A stretch of 64,000 nt of DNA from Acestrorhynchus altus (Eukaryota; Chordata; Actinopteri; Characiformes; Acestrorhynchidae). The stretch covers positions 936,903-1,000,902 of the forward strand of contig CM067505.1 in assembly GCA_034509495.1 (NCBI GenBank). The letters run 5' to 3'. The notes below the pieces were generated by a model that made no database searches, was not told where the DNA came from, and saw only the letters and a program-made list of their open reading frames with translations. Shown here piece by piece: positions 32,133 through 44,283 of this stretch. Each line of letters starts with the position of its first letter. The stretch's first letter is position 1. Position numbers and translations under genes: made by a program.

Positions 32133-35100
32133 ATGGCGACTCCCAGCTCAGCCACAACAACATCTTCCTCCTCTTCGTCTTTATTCCTCCTCCTCTCTTC
32201 CTCTCCTCCTCTCCTCCTCCTCTTCTTCTTTTCTTCTTCCAACCACAACAACCTGATAACTCCAGGATCCCACACCATCATCTGTCCACCATCATCATTA
32301 TCAGCAGCAGCAGCAGCAGCAGTTCAGTCTCCCCAGATCACCACACCATGAGCAGCATGCAGGAACTCAGTCCATGTCCCTCTGTCTCTGTCCCCGTCCC
32401 TCTGTGTCTGTCTCTGTCCCCTGTCTTTGTCCTACTATCTGTCTGTCTTTCTTCTCTCCCTGTCCTTCCTGTCCTCTGTCTCTCTCCTCTGTCCCCCTCT
32501 CATCCCTCTCTGTCTGTCTGTCTGTGGGTTCAATAGAAACACAGATAATGGTCAGTGTCTGGTTGTGGTCAGTGTTGTGGTCAGTCAGGCCTGTCTTCCT
32601 GTGAGGAAGCTGATTGTGAATTTTACAGAGTTCTGTTCGGTTCGGTTCGGTTCGGTACGGTTTGGTCCGCTGGCCGCCCGGAGCCGCTGCAGGAGCGCCG
32701 CCCACCGGCCGGAACACCGACCCTCCTGAGGCGGGCGCTGAAAGCGGCACAGCGGGGCGAGGCGCTGAAGCCGCACAGCCAGACCGGCCGCTTTAAGCGA
32801 CGTTGCCCTCAAATCGCGGAACAACTGGTTAGCCTTTGGCTAAGCCTGCTAACGCTAGCTAGCAGTCTGTGGCTAAAGCTGTTAGCCGGCTACCCCTACC
32901 CCCGATTTTACCTATACTCCCCTATGCCACACCTATGTCCCCGTGTTATACCCCCTGTACCTACAGTTTACTATTCTCCCCTATACCCTATATCCGTGTA
33001 TACCCCTACTGGTTTACCTATAACCCTCTATAGCCCCTATACCCCTATATGCCCCTATATGCCCCTGTATGCCCCTACATACCCCTCCCACGAGTTTACC
33101 CCATACCCCCAATTGTATCTATTACCCCCTCCCCCAGTATACCCCCTATACCCCCCGAGTATAGTTATTATAGTTTAATTTATTAAACAGAAGACATCAA
33201 GGGAACAGTTTATTAAACCGGGGAAACTTTCTGACGTCTCTAAATATCATTATTCTAAATTGATCTGTCTGTAGGTATGAAATCAGGACTTATTTTAACA
33301 TGTAAATCAAGACTGACATTCGGCTCTGCTGGTGTTTGTGTGAGATAACCAGTCTTTACTAAGCAGCACCCAGTTTTCACACGTATACGACGAAGTCAAA
33401 ACCCAGCACCGCGAAAATCAGCGCTTTGGGGTCAAACAATGTCCAGATGGATGAATTTTTCACCTGACCACTGAATTACACCAATCAGCGCAATTACTGG
33501 AGATTACAGGAGAACTGCTGTCAGGCGATTGTTGGTGACGGTGTGGTAATGTGACAGGCCTGGCTCGTAGGGAGGAAGTGTGAGTTGATGACTAACCCCT
33601 CAGTGCTCTGCTGAAATCAATCTGTTTCGTTTTAACTTACAGAGACCAACACGTGCTGGAGGTGTCAGAGTGATACAGGTAGCTACTGTCCACATTTCTA
33701 GTAGTTAGGACTGCAGTCATTCTGTGCTCAGTCGGATGTAGTTTAGGTCCCCCGTCCCCAGCCCTTTTAACAGGCCTTGTCCCCATCCCTGACCCTGACC
33801 TTGACCCTGACCCCCCCACCACTCCTTAGTCTATATAACTGCATGTGTGCTGAAATCTGTTCTGTTCCTGAAGCAGGTGAGGTTTTGACCACTGTGTTGA
33901 CCAGTTTGCAACCTGTCATAATGTTCTTTGCTCCATTACAGGTGGGCTTCTCCTCTTCCTCTGTCCCTCATTTCTGCCTCACTTGGTACTCCAGTAATGT
34001 CAGTGCAGATATTTGGACTTTGTAGATCTCTGCCTTCTCACAGAGCAGGACTTCCCTATGCTTTGGGTTTTCTTTAAACTGATGCAGGAATGTTGAAGGT
34101 CAGGCTCAGGATGCTGCATCATAAACAACTTCAGGGCCAATCAGGGACACCCTTCTATTCTGACAGAGCTGTTCCTTCCATAGTCGTGACATTTGGGGTT
34201 TAATGAAGACTTCAGACATTCAGACATGACGTCATTTCGGTTAGTCTGTTTACATGCACTCAATAATCTGATCTTAATCACATTTCTGCAGTTATCGAGT
34301 AATCAGGCCATCACGTAAACAGCATATTGTGATACCCACTGTCCTGCACACGGGAATTTGTCCTCTGCATTGAACCCACACACACACAGACACATACACA
34401 CTAGTGAATTCACACACTAGGGGCAGTGAGCACACGGAGCGGTGGGCAGCCCCATCCACGGCGTCCGGTTAAAATTGCACTTCAGTCATGCCCTGCCAGT
34501 TCAGGGAATTGAACCTCGGGATCCGTGGTAGCGCATTAGACCGCTGAGCCACACTGTGCCCGTACTTGGATTCTTTCGTTTTCTTTCTTCTGCAGCAGTC
34601 CCTAATCAATTGGACCATCACGCAGGACCACCACCAAGCACCATATTCACCTTCTTCAGCGAGACTCTCGGGTGGTTGCAGAGTAGAAGTCTGTTAATCG
34701 CCGGACTCATGTAAACCCAGAGTTTCCACTTACAAACTTATACTGACAACATCAGATTTCCAGTAGTTACTGGATTATCGGTTGCATGTAAACCTGCTCT
34801 TTTTTATTGCGAAATGGGAAATGAGCCTCTCTTCCATGTTCAGCAACATCCTGTGTAGAATAGGAATGAAATTCCAATAGGAACTAAATGTTCAGAGGTC
34901 ACGGACCCCTGTGTCCACGATTGAACCAAAGAATGTCACAATTCATTTGCATAAACTTGAGAAAATCTCAGCCAAGTATGTCGCTTGCTGCTCTGTCCCT
35001 AAATGGCTTCAATGAAATCACGTATTGATTGGAAATACAGAGTCATTTTTTGTTCTGAAGCCTGAGAGCGTTTTTATTTTAGTATTTAGTATTTTTATTT

Positions 35101-38100
35101 TAGGGGTTAATTATTGGTGCTTGTTTTGGCCTACAGATTTGTGCATCTCCAGCTCTTATGCCTCTCTGTGATGAAACTGGCAGTTGTTTATGTTCTTTAA
35201 GGTCTGATGATGTTCAGGACTGCGTTTAATGAGGGCTCAGAGTGTCTCAGAAGTCCAAAGCTCTAGCACTATGATAAAGGAAATGCATGTAATGATCTAA
35301 CGTTATGATAATGTTAAAATACCATCTGTAAGAAAACATTGTACGTGTAATGATGGGCGTCAGACAGTGGTTCATTTAGTGTTGCGTTTAAACCCTGACC
35401 ACTAGTTGGCAGTGTTGTACTCTTCAGATCCCACTGTTCTGATTGGTTAAATGTCTGACTCTTCTTTAACTCAGGTTCTCATCAATACACATACACAATA
35501 GATGTTTGAACATTGCTGTGAGGTTCTGATTGTATCCAGCTTCCTGAGAAAACTCCGGGAGGGCTGAATACTGTATATAGTGCTGCGAAGGGGGCACCTG
35601 ACCACTGAATCACACACTTGTGGTCATATACTGTACTGGACAGTTCTTTAACTGGTTCTTTAAGTGCTGTATGGGAGGTCAGCGAACATGCTGTCGAGCA
35701 CCCCAGACGTGTGAAATTCTGACGGCAGATGGGAACAGAGTTGGTTGTTTTCCCACCTCTACACCCTGATGTTTGATATGACCTTTTTTTGAACCACTGA
35801 AATCTATTCTCTCCCATAATGTTTTTCTCCCCTCACCTTTAACCCCTAACACGCCCCCATGACCCTGTTTGATGCTGGACCACGGTGAGACCCTACACAG
35901 TTAACCCCACCTACACTCAAACACATACACACAACATGCAGCCTATTGACACCCACCCCGCCCCACGGCCCTCCTACACCGCCATTTTCGTCAGTTTGTG
36001 GGTTCTTTCTGTAGTGCAGTGCAGTGGACTGCAGTGTATTAGACTGTTCGTGTTTGTCGGTGTCTCAAAGCGCTCCCTATACCCTACATAGTGCACTACG
36101 TTAGGTACAACACAAAGGTCAAAGAAGGAATCCTGGAACCTGTGTCTGAGTAGAAAAGGCTTAATGTTCGATGTGTAAGTGACTATTTGGGTGTTTAAGC
36201 TGTTATATTGAAAGTGCACTACATAGGGATACTAGGAAGCCGTTTGAGACTTAGCCCACATTATTTATTGTTCTCCCTGCATGCATTTACTATCTGCTGG
36301 CCAATGCATTGCAATGAGCTGATGCATTTGTCTGCTGATGTGTGTGTGAGTGAGTGTGTGTGTGTGTGTGTGTGTGTGCGCGAGAGAGAGAGAGAGAGAC
36401 AGAGAGACAGACAGACAGAGAGACAGGTAGTTTGTCTGATACAAATACTGTTTGGAACCTGTTAAGACGTGGGTCTATGTAGCCCCAAACATAGTGAGTC
36501 CTTTGTGTGTAGAGTGTAGGACTGTGTTTCAGTGGTGTTTATGGTACTGAACCAATTACTTCAAACATCTGAAACCTTCACCTTCCTTTACGTTCACTTA
36601 AAGGAGATATTGAAGGACATGGTGACCAGTGAACCAGTTTATTAAAATGGCGATGAAGACAGCGGGTACCATGTGGGTGAATCACTGGTGACGTGGACTG
36701 TATTGATGTGACGTGTGGTTACATTTCTGTCACTGCATTTTGGGTTAACAGATTTTTCAGCTCTGCACAGAACCTCGACTTCCTCAAGAACACAATTTTG
36801 TTGTGTTACTGGACTGAACACTCCCAGTGCTGCCCTTTCATACTCCATGTGCGATTTAGAACAAGGGTTCTACCATCTGACCTGGTCTGGGTGTTGGACT
36901 AAATCAGGACATTCCTCCAATCAACCCACGTAAAGCAGTGTGGTCAGAACTGACTGCTGATATGCTGTTGGTACAGAACCATTAACCAGCGTGTGCTGTT
37001 GTTCTTCTCACCACCAGGATTCCAGATTAACCTGTCTGGAGCTCCCCAAAGTAAGCCCCTGGTTTCTGCCTCTGTTGAACGTTGTCTGATCGTGGCTGTG
37101 TTGGTGTCCGATGGTCTTGCATCCTCACTAATCGGTGCCGCCGAAAGCTCGGCTGTGATTGGCTTGTGCAGGTTAAGAGTTTGTGGTGGTGGTGGTGGTG
37201 GTGGTAACATCCGGACCCTCGTGATGTGGAGGTGATGCAGACATCCCACTATTACAAACATACGCTGTGTCCAAAGGTTTGTGGACACCCCTTCTAATGA
37301 ATGCATTCAGCTACTTTAAGTTGCACCCATTGTTAACACAGATGTGCAAATGCACACACAGCTTGTCTAGTCCCATTAGAGAAGTACTGCCAATAGAATA
37401 GAACTCTACTGAGCAGATAAACCGGCGTGGGCTAGAGGGTATGTAGCCGCTCAGCATTGAGCTGTGGAGTTATGTCCTATGACTGGGGGAGTTGCGGATG
37501 AGATGGGGTGGTTACTGGTTGTAGAATCTTTGCCAGGGGTTCTCAAATTGGTCCTCAAGGATCTCCAGTGAACTGTTACAACAAGTTAGTTGCTGGGTTT
37601 TATATGCTGCAGACATGTAAGCGTTGTCACTGTCATTGGGAAATTCTTCGTAATCTGGTGATGCCACAGCCATCCGTAAGTCTAGCCTAACCCTTTTCAC
37701 TAGATGTTGAAACATTGCTTTCCTTCAGCCATAAAAAAGCAAACTCATCCCAAACACCTCTAGAGAACACCGTTCCACTGCTCCACAGCTCAGCGTTGGG
37801 GGGGCTTTGTAAGTCATGTGAGGTGGGACCTCATGAGCTTGTTGCCAGTTCACCAGTTGTACTTCCTTGGAGCACTTTCGGGAGGTACTGACCACTGCAT
37901 CCCAGGAACATCCCACAAAACCTGTCTGATGTTTTGGAGATGTTCAGTCATCTAGAACAACAAACCAGTTTTTGGTCAGAGTGTCTCAGATTCTTATGCT
38001 TGTCCATTTTTCCCACTTCAGGAACTGTCTGTTCGTTTGTTGGCCAATATGTCCACCCTTTGAACCACTGTTGGTTAATTTCAGTGGTTTTCATGTCACC

Positions 38101-40126
38101 TGTCAGTGGTGCTTATGTTATGGCTGATTGGTGTATAGTGTAGTGATTTTACAATTGAACACACTCTGAAAGTGGTCCTAAGGTTCTACGTAGTCACTGT
38201 AGCTGTGCACGGTTCTTTCCATGTGTGGATTACAGCGGTTTCATCACCTTCTCCAGCGGAACGTGTTAAGAAATCGGCACAAGCCCAGACCTGAGAGCTT
38301 CCGTTGGCCGTGGGCCCAGTGCACCTTTCCTGTCTTGATCAGTGAAGTTCCTAAATTCTCCTCTGTCTGTAAGCAGAACAGAAACCATGTTTTCTAAAGC
38401 AGGTGATGGAAGCTCTGGTGGGTTCTGCTGGGTGTGGTTTTCAGATGTCTTGTTACTAACCATGGGGTTGAGCACCGTCTTGGGGTTGTCAGTGTCTTTT
38501 CTTTCCTTTTTTTTCTCTTCGGCGTTGCGTTGCGTTGCGTCTTGTTTCGGAGCACGGCGAGGATGTCTTTGGCATGAGCAGCACTGGAACAATCGGGAGC
38601 CTGTCGGGACAGGGAAATTCACGCTGGGAGATTGGCGGACTGAATGGTTTTCCACCGGAACCTGAACCCCCACATTCTTGTGGCGTCTCAAGTGTGGAAA
38701 GAGAAAACAAGCCACCTTCTTCTCTTTCCAGACGGAACCTTTCTGTACTGTGGGAACTGTTGGTTTACTATATTTGTGTTGTTCCCTTCGGGATTTATGG
38801 AAAAGTTGTAGATGTTGAGAATAGGCCCCTCCCCCAAACAAGCCCAGAATTGGTATTTGGTGCGTGCTTGCGTATTCAGGCCAAGTGTGAAGGTGCCCGA
38901 ATTTCAGGAGGACCCAAGCTTGTGTGAAAACACCTTCAGAGAACCTTTTAGAAGATGGTTCTGTACAGCAACAAAAAGAGCTCACTAGTCACAAGTCAAA
39001 GAACCCTGTGGTTTAGGGCAGGGGTGACCAACCCTGCTCCTGGAGAGCTACCATCCTACAGCTTTCAGCTCCAACCCAATCAAGAACTTCTGAAGGCAGT
39101 AGTCGGATCAGGTGGGGGGGTTTGGGATTGAACCGAAAGTCTGCCGGAAGGTCAGTCTATGGAAGCAGGGTTGGTCACCCCTGGTTTAGGGGGTTCTGCA
39201 GGTTGCAGACTCATTTACCAGGACATAGGACCGAAGTGTGGTCTTCGTGTTCATACCTGCACCCCTCTTTTCCGGTGTGATGTGGACAATGTGTGTAATC
39301 TGGTTTAGTGCTGGACGCAGGTAAGTTCGGAACAGACGCCTTGTTGTTCTTGAGGTGTGAAGGACCTGAAGGTGTGAATGGGGAGTGAGGGCAGGCAGGG
39401 ATGATATCAGCATGTGGGACTGCAGTCATGGTCTTCAACCAGAACGACTAAAGCTGCGGCTCAGTTTGGACTGTTTGGGTGGGCGTGGCTGAGTCTCGTA
39501 GCTGGACACTACGTTTGCTGTTCGCTCTGAAATATAATACATACGTCATTTGACAAAATCAATTGTAACCCAGATGTAGTCAATTGTAATCAGCTGACCT
39601 ACACCATGTGTCCAAAAGTTTGTGGACATCCCTGCTAATGAATGCATTCATCTGCTTTAAGCTGCACCCATTGCTGACACAGATGTACAAATGCACACAC
39701 AGCTTGTCTAGTCCCAAATAAACAAACATGACCCTATTGGCACCGTGTCTAATGCCAGATGTGGACTAGAGGGGTATAAATCCCCCCAACACTGAGCTAT
39801 GGGCCAGTGGAACTGTGTTCTCTGGAAAGATGGAGCTCCATACAGTACCGCACTAAAGCTCTTGATAATGCATGCAATCAAATCCTGCCAGCTATGCTCT
39901 AAAATCTAGTAGACAGTCCCTGGACAGTAGAGACAGTTACTCCAACAAAAGCAGGATGAACTCTTTAATCCCATTGATTTCAGAAGAAACACTGAATGAG
40001 CAGGTGTCCCAATACTTTTGTCCTCATGTGTTGTTTCACACTTAGTTAATTTGTTTACAGTTGTGTACATGATCCAGTGTTTCCTGAGCTAACAGCTAAC
40101 TATTTGTTCTAGCTACAAGAAACAGG

Positions 40127-40182
<56 letters not shown>

Positions 40183-40344
40183 TGTGTGTGTGTGTGTGAA
40201 ATCTGGTGTATGCTTCTCTTGCTGGTCAGGTGTGCATGGCTTCCCTGATTCACCAGTTCCTTGTTTCTCATTCATTCAGTAGGAAAGACTGTCCCTGTCC
40301 CCTGTCCCTGTGTGTGTGAGAGAGATTGCATGTGAAGGACTGTT

Positions 40345-40396
<52 letters not shown>

Positions 40397-41661
40397 ATCA
40401 GATCCTGTGTGCCTCCACTCTCTTTCAGGTAAACGTAAAGCACTGAAATTAAATTTTGCCAATCCGCCAATCAAACCGACCACGAGGTTCACCCTCAACA
40501 CAGCGGGACCGCCCTTTCAGAACCCACACATGTAAGTACAGACACACACACACACACACACTGCTTCCAAAACTGTAGCTCATTCTCTGTGAATTCATGA
40601 GCGGTACAGTAACACTGCAGCCCAGCTCCAGAATTCCTACCAGATATTAAGTACAAGTGTTATGGACGTTTCGTGTGTTCCTCTGTTCATCATACAATGT
40701 TCCGCAACTGTGTGTGTTCAGAGAGCGGCTGCGTACACACAGTATCGAGTCATCAGGGAAGCTGAAGATCTCTCCGGAGCAGCACTGTGACTTCACAGCG
40801 GAGGATCTTAAGGACCTGGGGGAGATCGGGCGGGGGGCCTACGGTTCTGTCAATAAAATGGCCCACAAGCCCAGTGGACAGATCATGGCTGTAAAGGTAA
40901 CGCTCTCTATCTCAGCAGTAATGTAATATACTGTTATAGTGTCATCACTGTCAGTCAGAAACCTTGTATCTCCAAACCTATGCTTAAAGGAGAAGGAAAA
41001 ACTTAAAGATTTAAAACCAGAGATCCATATTTCGTTGGCAGTTACATTCTGTTCTGTAGGCTTCATTACTCAGGACCAGAGTAACCTACAGACTCTGACT
41101 GATCAGAGAGGGGGGGCGGGGCTGATGATCAACCTGCATACAGACTCTGACTGATCAGAGAGAGGGGGCGGGGCTGATGATCAACCTGCATACAGACTCT
41201 GACTGATCAGAGAGAAATATATGACAAATTATTTGTGTGTGTGTGTGTGTGTGTGTGTGTGACAGAGGATTAGGTCCACGGTGGATGAAAAGGAGCAGAA
41301 GCAGTTGCTAATGGACCTGGATGTGGTCATGAGGAGCAGTGACTGTCCCTACATCGTCGAGTTCTACGGAGCGCTTTTCAGGGAGGTGGGTCACTCTGGT
41401 GTTGTACGGTAGGGGGACGGCATCGGGTCCGGGTCTAGACTAGATTCTGGGCTGCTCTGCTGCGGCTTATTTAAAGTCTGATCTTTACGTCTTTGGAAGT
41501 GTATCATGGAGAGCAAAGGAGATTCTGAGGAGCTCAGAAGAAGAGCTGTTGATGCTCATCAGGCTGGAAAAGGTTACAGAACCATCTGTAAAGAGTTTGT
41601 CCATCCACAGATTCAGGACCATCATTACCCTCCCCAGGAGTGCTCCACCATCACACATCTG

Positions 41662-41701
<40 letters not shown>

Positions 41702-42577
41702 AGGGAGACTGCTGGATATGTATGGAACTCATGTCTACCTCGTTAGACAAATTCTACAAATACGTGTATTCCACGTTAGAGGACGTGATCCCGGAGGAGA
41801 TTCTAGGCAAAATTACGTTAGCTGTGAGTCATAACCCTTCGTCCTCCTGTGTGTGGCGTGTGTGTGGAGTGTGTGTGGAGTGTGTGTGGAGTGTGTGTGG
41901 CGTGTGTGTGGCGTGTGTGTGGCGTGTGTGTGGCGTGTGTGTGTGGGGGGATTGGAGTGTGATGTGATCATTAATGTCATCGTTTTCTGTTTTACAGACT
42001 GTGAAAGCACTTAACCACTTAAAAGAAAACTTGAAAATAATTCACAGAGGTAAGAAGCAGCCGGTCTCCAGCTGGAGAACGGACTTTACAGTCAGCTGAC
42101 CTGCACCAGCAGAGCGACTCAGCGCTGTAGTTACAGCAGACGTGTCTGTGGAATAAAGAGCTCATCATCTCTCTCTCTCTCTCTGCAGATATTAAGCCCT
42201 CGAACATCCTCTTGGACAGGAACGGTAACATTAAGCTGTGTGATTTCGGAATCAGTGGGCAGCTCGTCGACTCCATCGCAAAGACCAGAGACGCCGGCTG
42301 TAGGCCTTACATGGCAGTAAGTCCCACTGCTGAAGTGTCAGATTCATCCATTCAATCCCTCCACACATCCATCCACACATCCATCCATCCATCCATCCAT
42401 CCATCCACACATCCATCCATCCATCCATCCACACTTTCAGTAATCCATCCATAAGAGAACCTGAAGTCTCTCTGTCTTTGTGAGACCCCGTGTAACTGCA
42501 GTGAGGTCATACTTATGGCAGCAGGTGATGAAGGGATCACTCTGAACTTTTATTACAGTTACCCCCCTGCTACCCTC

Positions 42578-42635
<58 letters not shown>

Positions 42636-43359
42636 CATTAGAGCAGTAGCACTGCAGTGCTCTCGGGTTGACGTCACACTCTAATTTTAGCACACTGACA
42701 TCATCCTGCGTGTCTCCCTCTGCATTCACAACCCAGTCACTCCTGTGTGTGTGTGTGTGTGTGTGCGTGCGTGTGTGTGTGTGTGTGTGTGCGCGTGTGC
42801 GTGTGTGTGTGTGAGAATGAGATCATGTGTGAAGCATTTGCAGATGTGATTGTGTAACACCGGCTGATGGGCAGCAGGTTTATCACCCACATCCGTCTGT
42901 CTGTCCCGTAGTCTGGTTCTGTCTCTTTGCTGGGCTAAGTGTCCCTTACACCCACAATACTACTGAACTACTGAAACTAATACCACTAACTGCTTTATTT
43001 TATTTCATTTTATTATTATTATTATTTTGTTTCTTAGATGTTAAGATCATAAAATAAATGTGGAATAACACTGTACAGATACCATGAGCAGATACATTGA
43101 TATGTATACAGTGTTCTTTAGATGTCTGTACTGCCTGTTCTCTGCAGCCTGTAGGGGGTGTAGCACACTAATAGCAGTAAATAACAGTGTGTAAGGGGGG
43201 TTCAGGTGGTCCTTCTCTGAGGGTGTAGGTGTGAATGGCTGCAGTTTGGGACACCTGCTGTATTTGGGTCAGTGAGAGGTTTTATATGATTCAGAGGATG
43301 AGATCATACTTCACAGCAGGTGGACACAATTTACACTCGTCACAAATACACTGAGCTAA

Positions 43360-43406
<47 letters not shown>

Positions 43407-44206
43407 CGGAGAGAATAGACCCCAGCGCCTCCAGGCAGGGCTATGATGTGCGCTCAGACGTCTGGAGTTTGGGAATCACGCTGGTATGTGGTGAAAGTGG
43501 TCCGTAGCTACAGGCAGTGTTACAGGGGTGTAGTAACACACTGTGTGTGTGTTAGTGTGTTAAAACCTCTTCACACTCCTTGTATGAACAGAGATCTTTA
43601 GGTTGAGTGTTTGGGGCAGTGACATCAGGCCTGCGATGATCTATAGTACGAATCACAGCTGTGATGATGTTCAGCGTGACACCCTCCCACTGCTGCTCCG
43701 GGCTCTGTAATAATACAGTCACACTGCATCAGTGTGTGTGTAATATGGCAGTACGTTGACCCGAACCTGGCGATATGATACAGTCATGATTCAGTTTATC
43801 ACGGTTCTGTATACAATCAGAAAGAGTGAGAGATAAAGAATAAACAATGAAAACAACAGTGTTTTTGAGAATCAAATATAATATTGCCAAACCTTTACAT
43901 AGATTTTTTACTTCCCTGGATGTTAATAGTTACGTTACTGAAGTAGTGGAGTCACTTTCAGTGCTGTGGTATTCAGTCTCGGTGTGTGTGTGTGGTGTGT
44001 GTCTGTGTGTGTGTGTGTGTGTGTGTGTCTGTGTGTGTGTTTCAGTATGAATTAGCCACTGGACGGTTTCCATACCCCAAGTGGAACAGTGTGTTTGACC
44101 AGCTCACACAGGTGGTGAAAGGAGATCCTCCCCAACTCAGCAACTCTGAGGAGAGACAGTTCTCCCCCAAATTCATCAACTTCGTCAACCTGTGGTACAA
44201 TTTTCT

Positions 44207-44283
<77 letters not shown>

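Larger units (their letters stand above)
33200..40428. other. MAP2K4 intron 1, remainder
   Basis: About 7 kb without coding exons. It holds a tRNA-derived SINE (34340-34563), MITE copies (37262-37460, 37735-37800, 39600-40031), a hAT-type MITE (39019-39183), a GA/CA microsatellite (36330-36425) and (GT)n tracts (40130-40198, 40341-40392). The rest looks like ordinary unique intron. Confidence 0.6.

Noticed and set aside
32555..33178. 207-codon open frame through the CpG-rich block and CCCCTAT repeat
   Set aside because: The second half is repeat translation (Tyr/Pro/Ser) and the first half matches nothing; not a MAP2K4 exon.
34500..34563. A functional tRNA gene
   Set aside because: A and B boxes are present but the stem pairing and anticodon arm are lost and a SINE body follows.
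38266..38985. 239-codon minus-strand open frame in MAP2K4 intron 1
   Set aside because: Composition is ordinary intron DNA, no homology or motif recognised, and it is antisense inside an intron; a long chance frame seems likelier.
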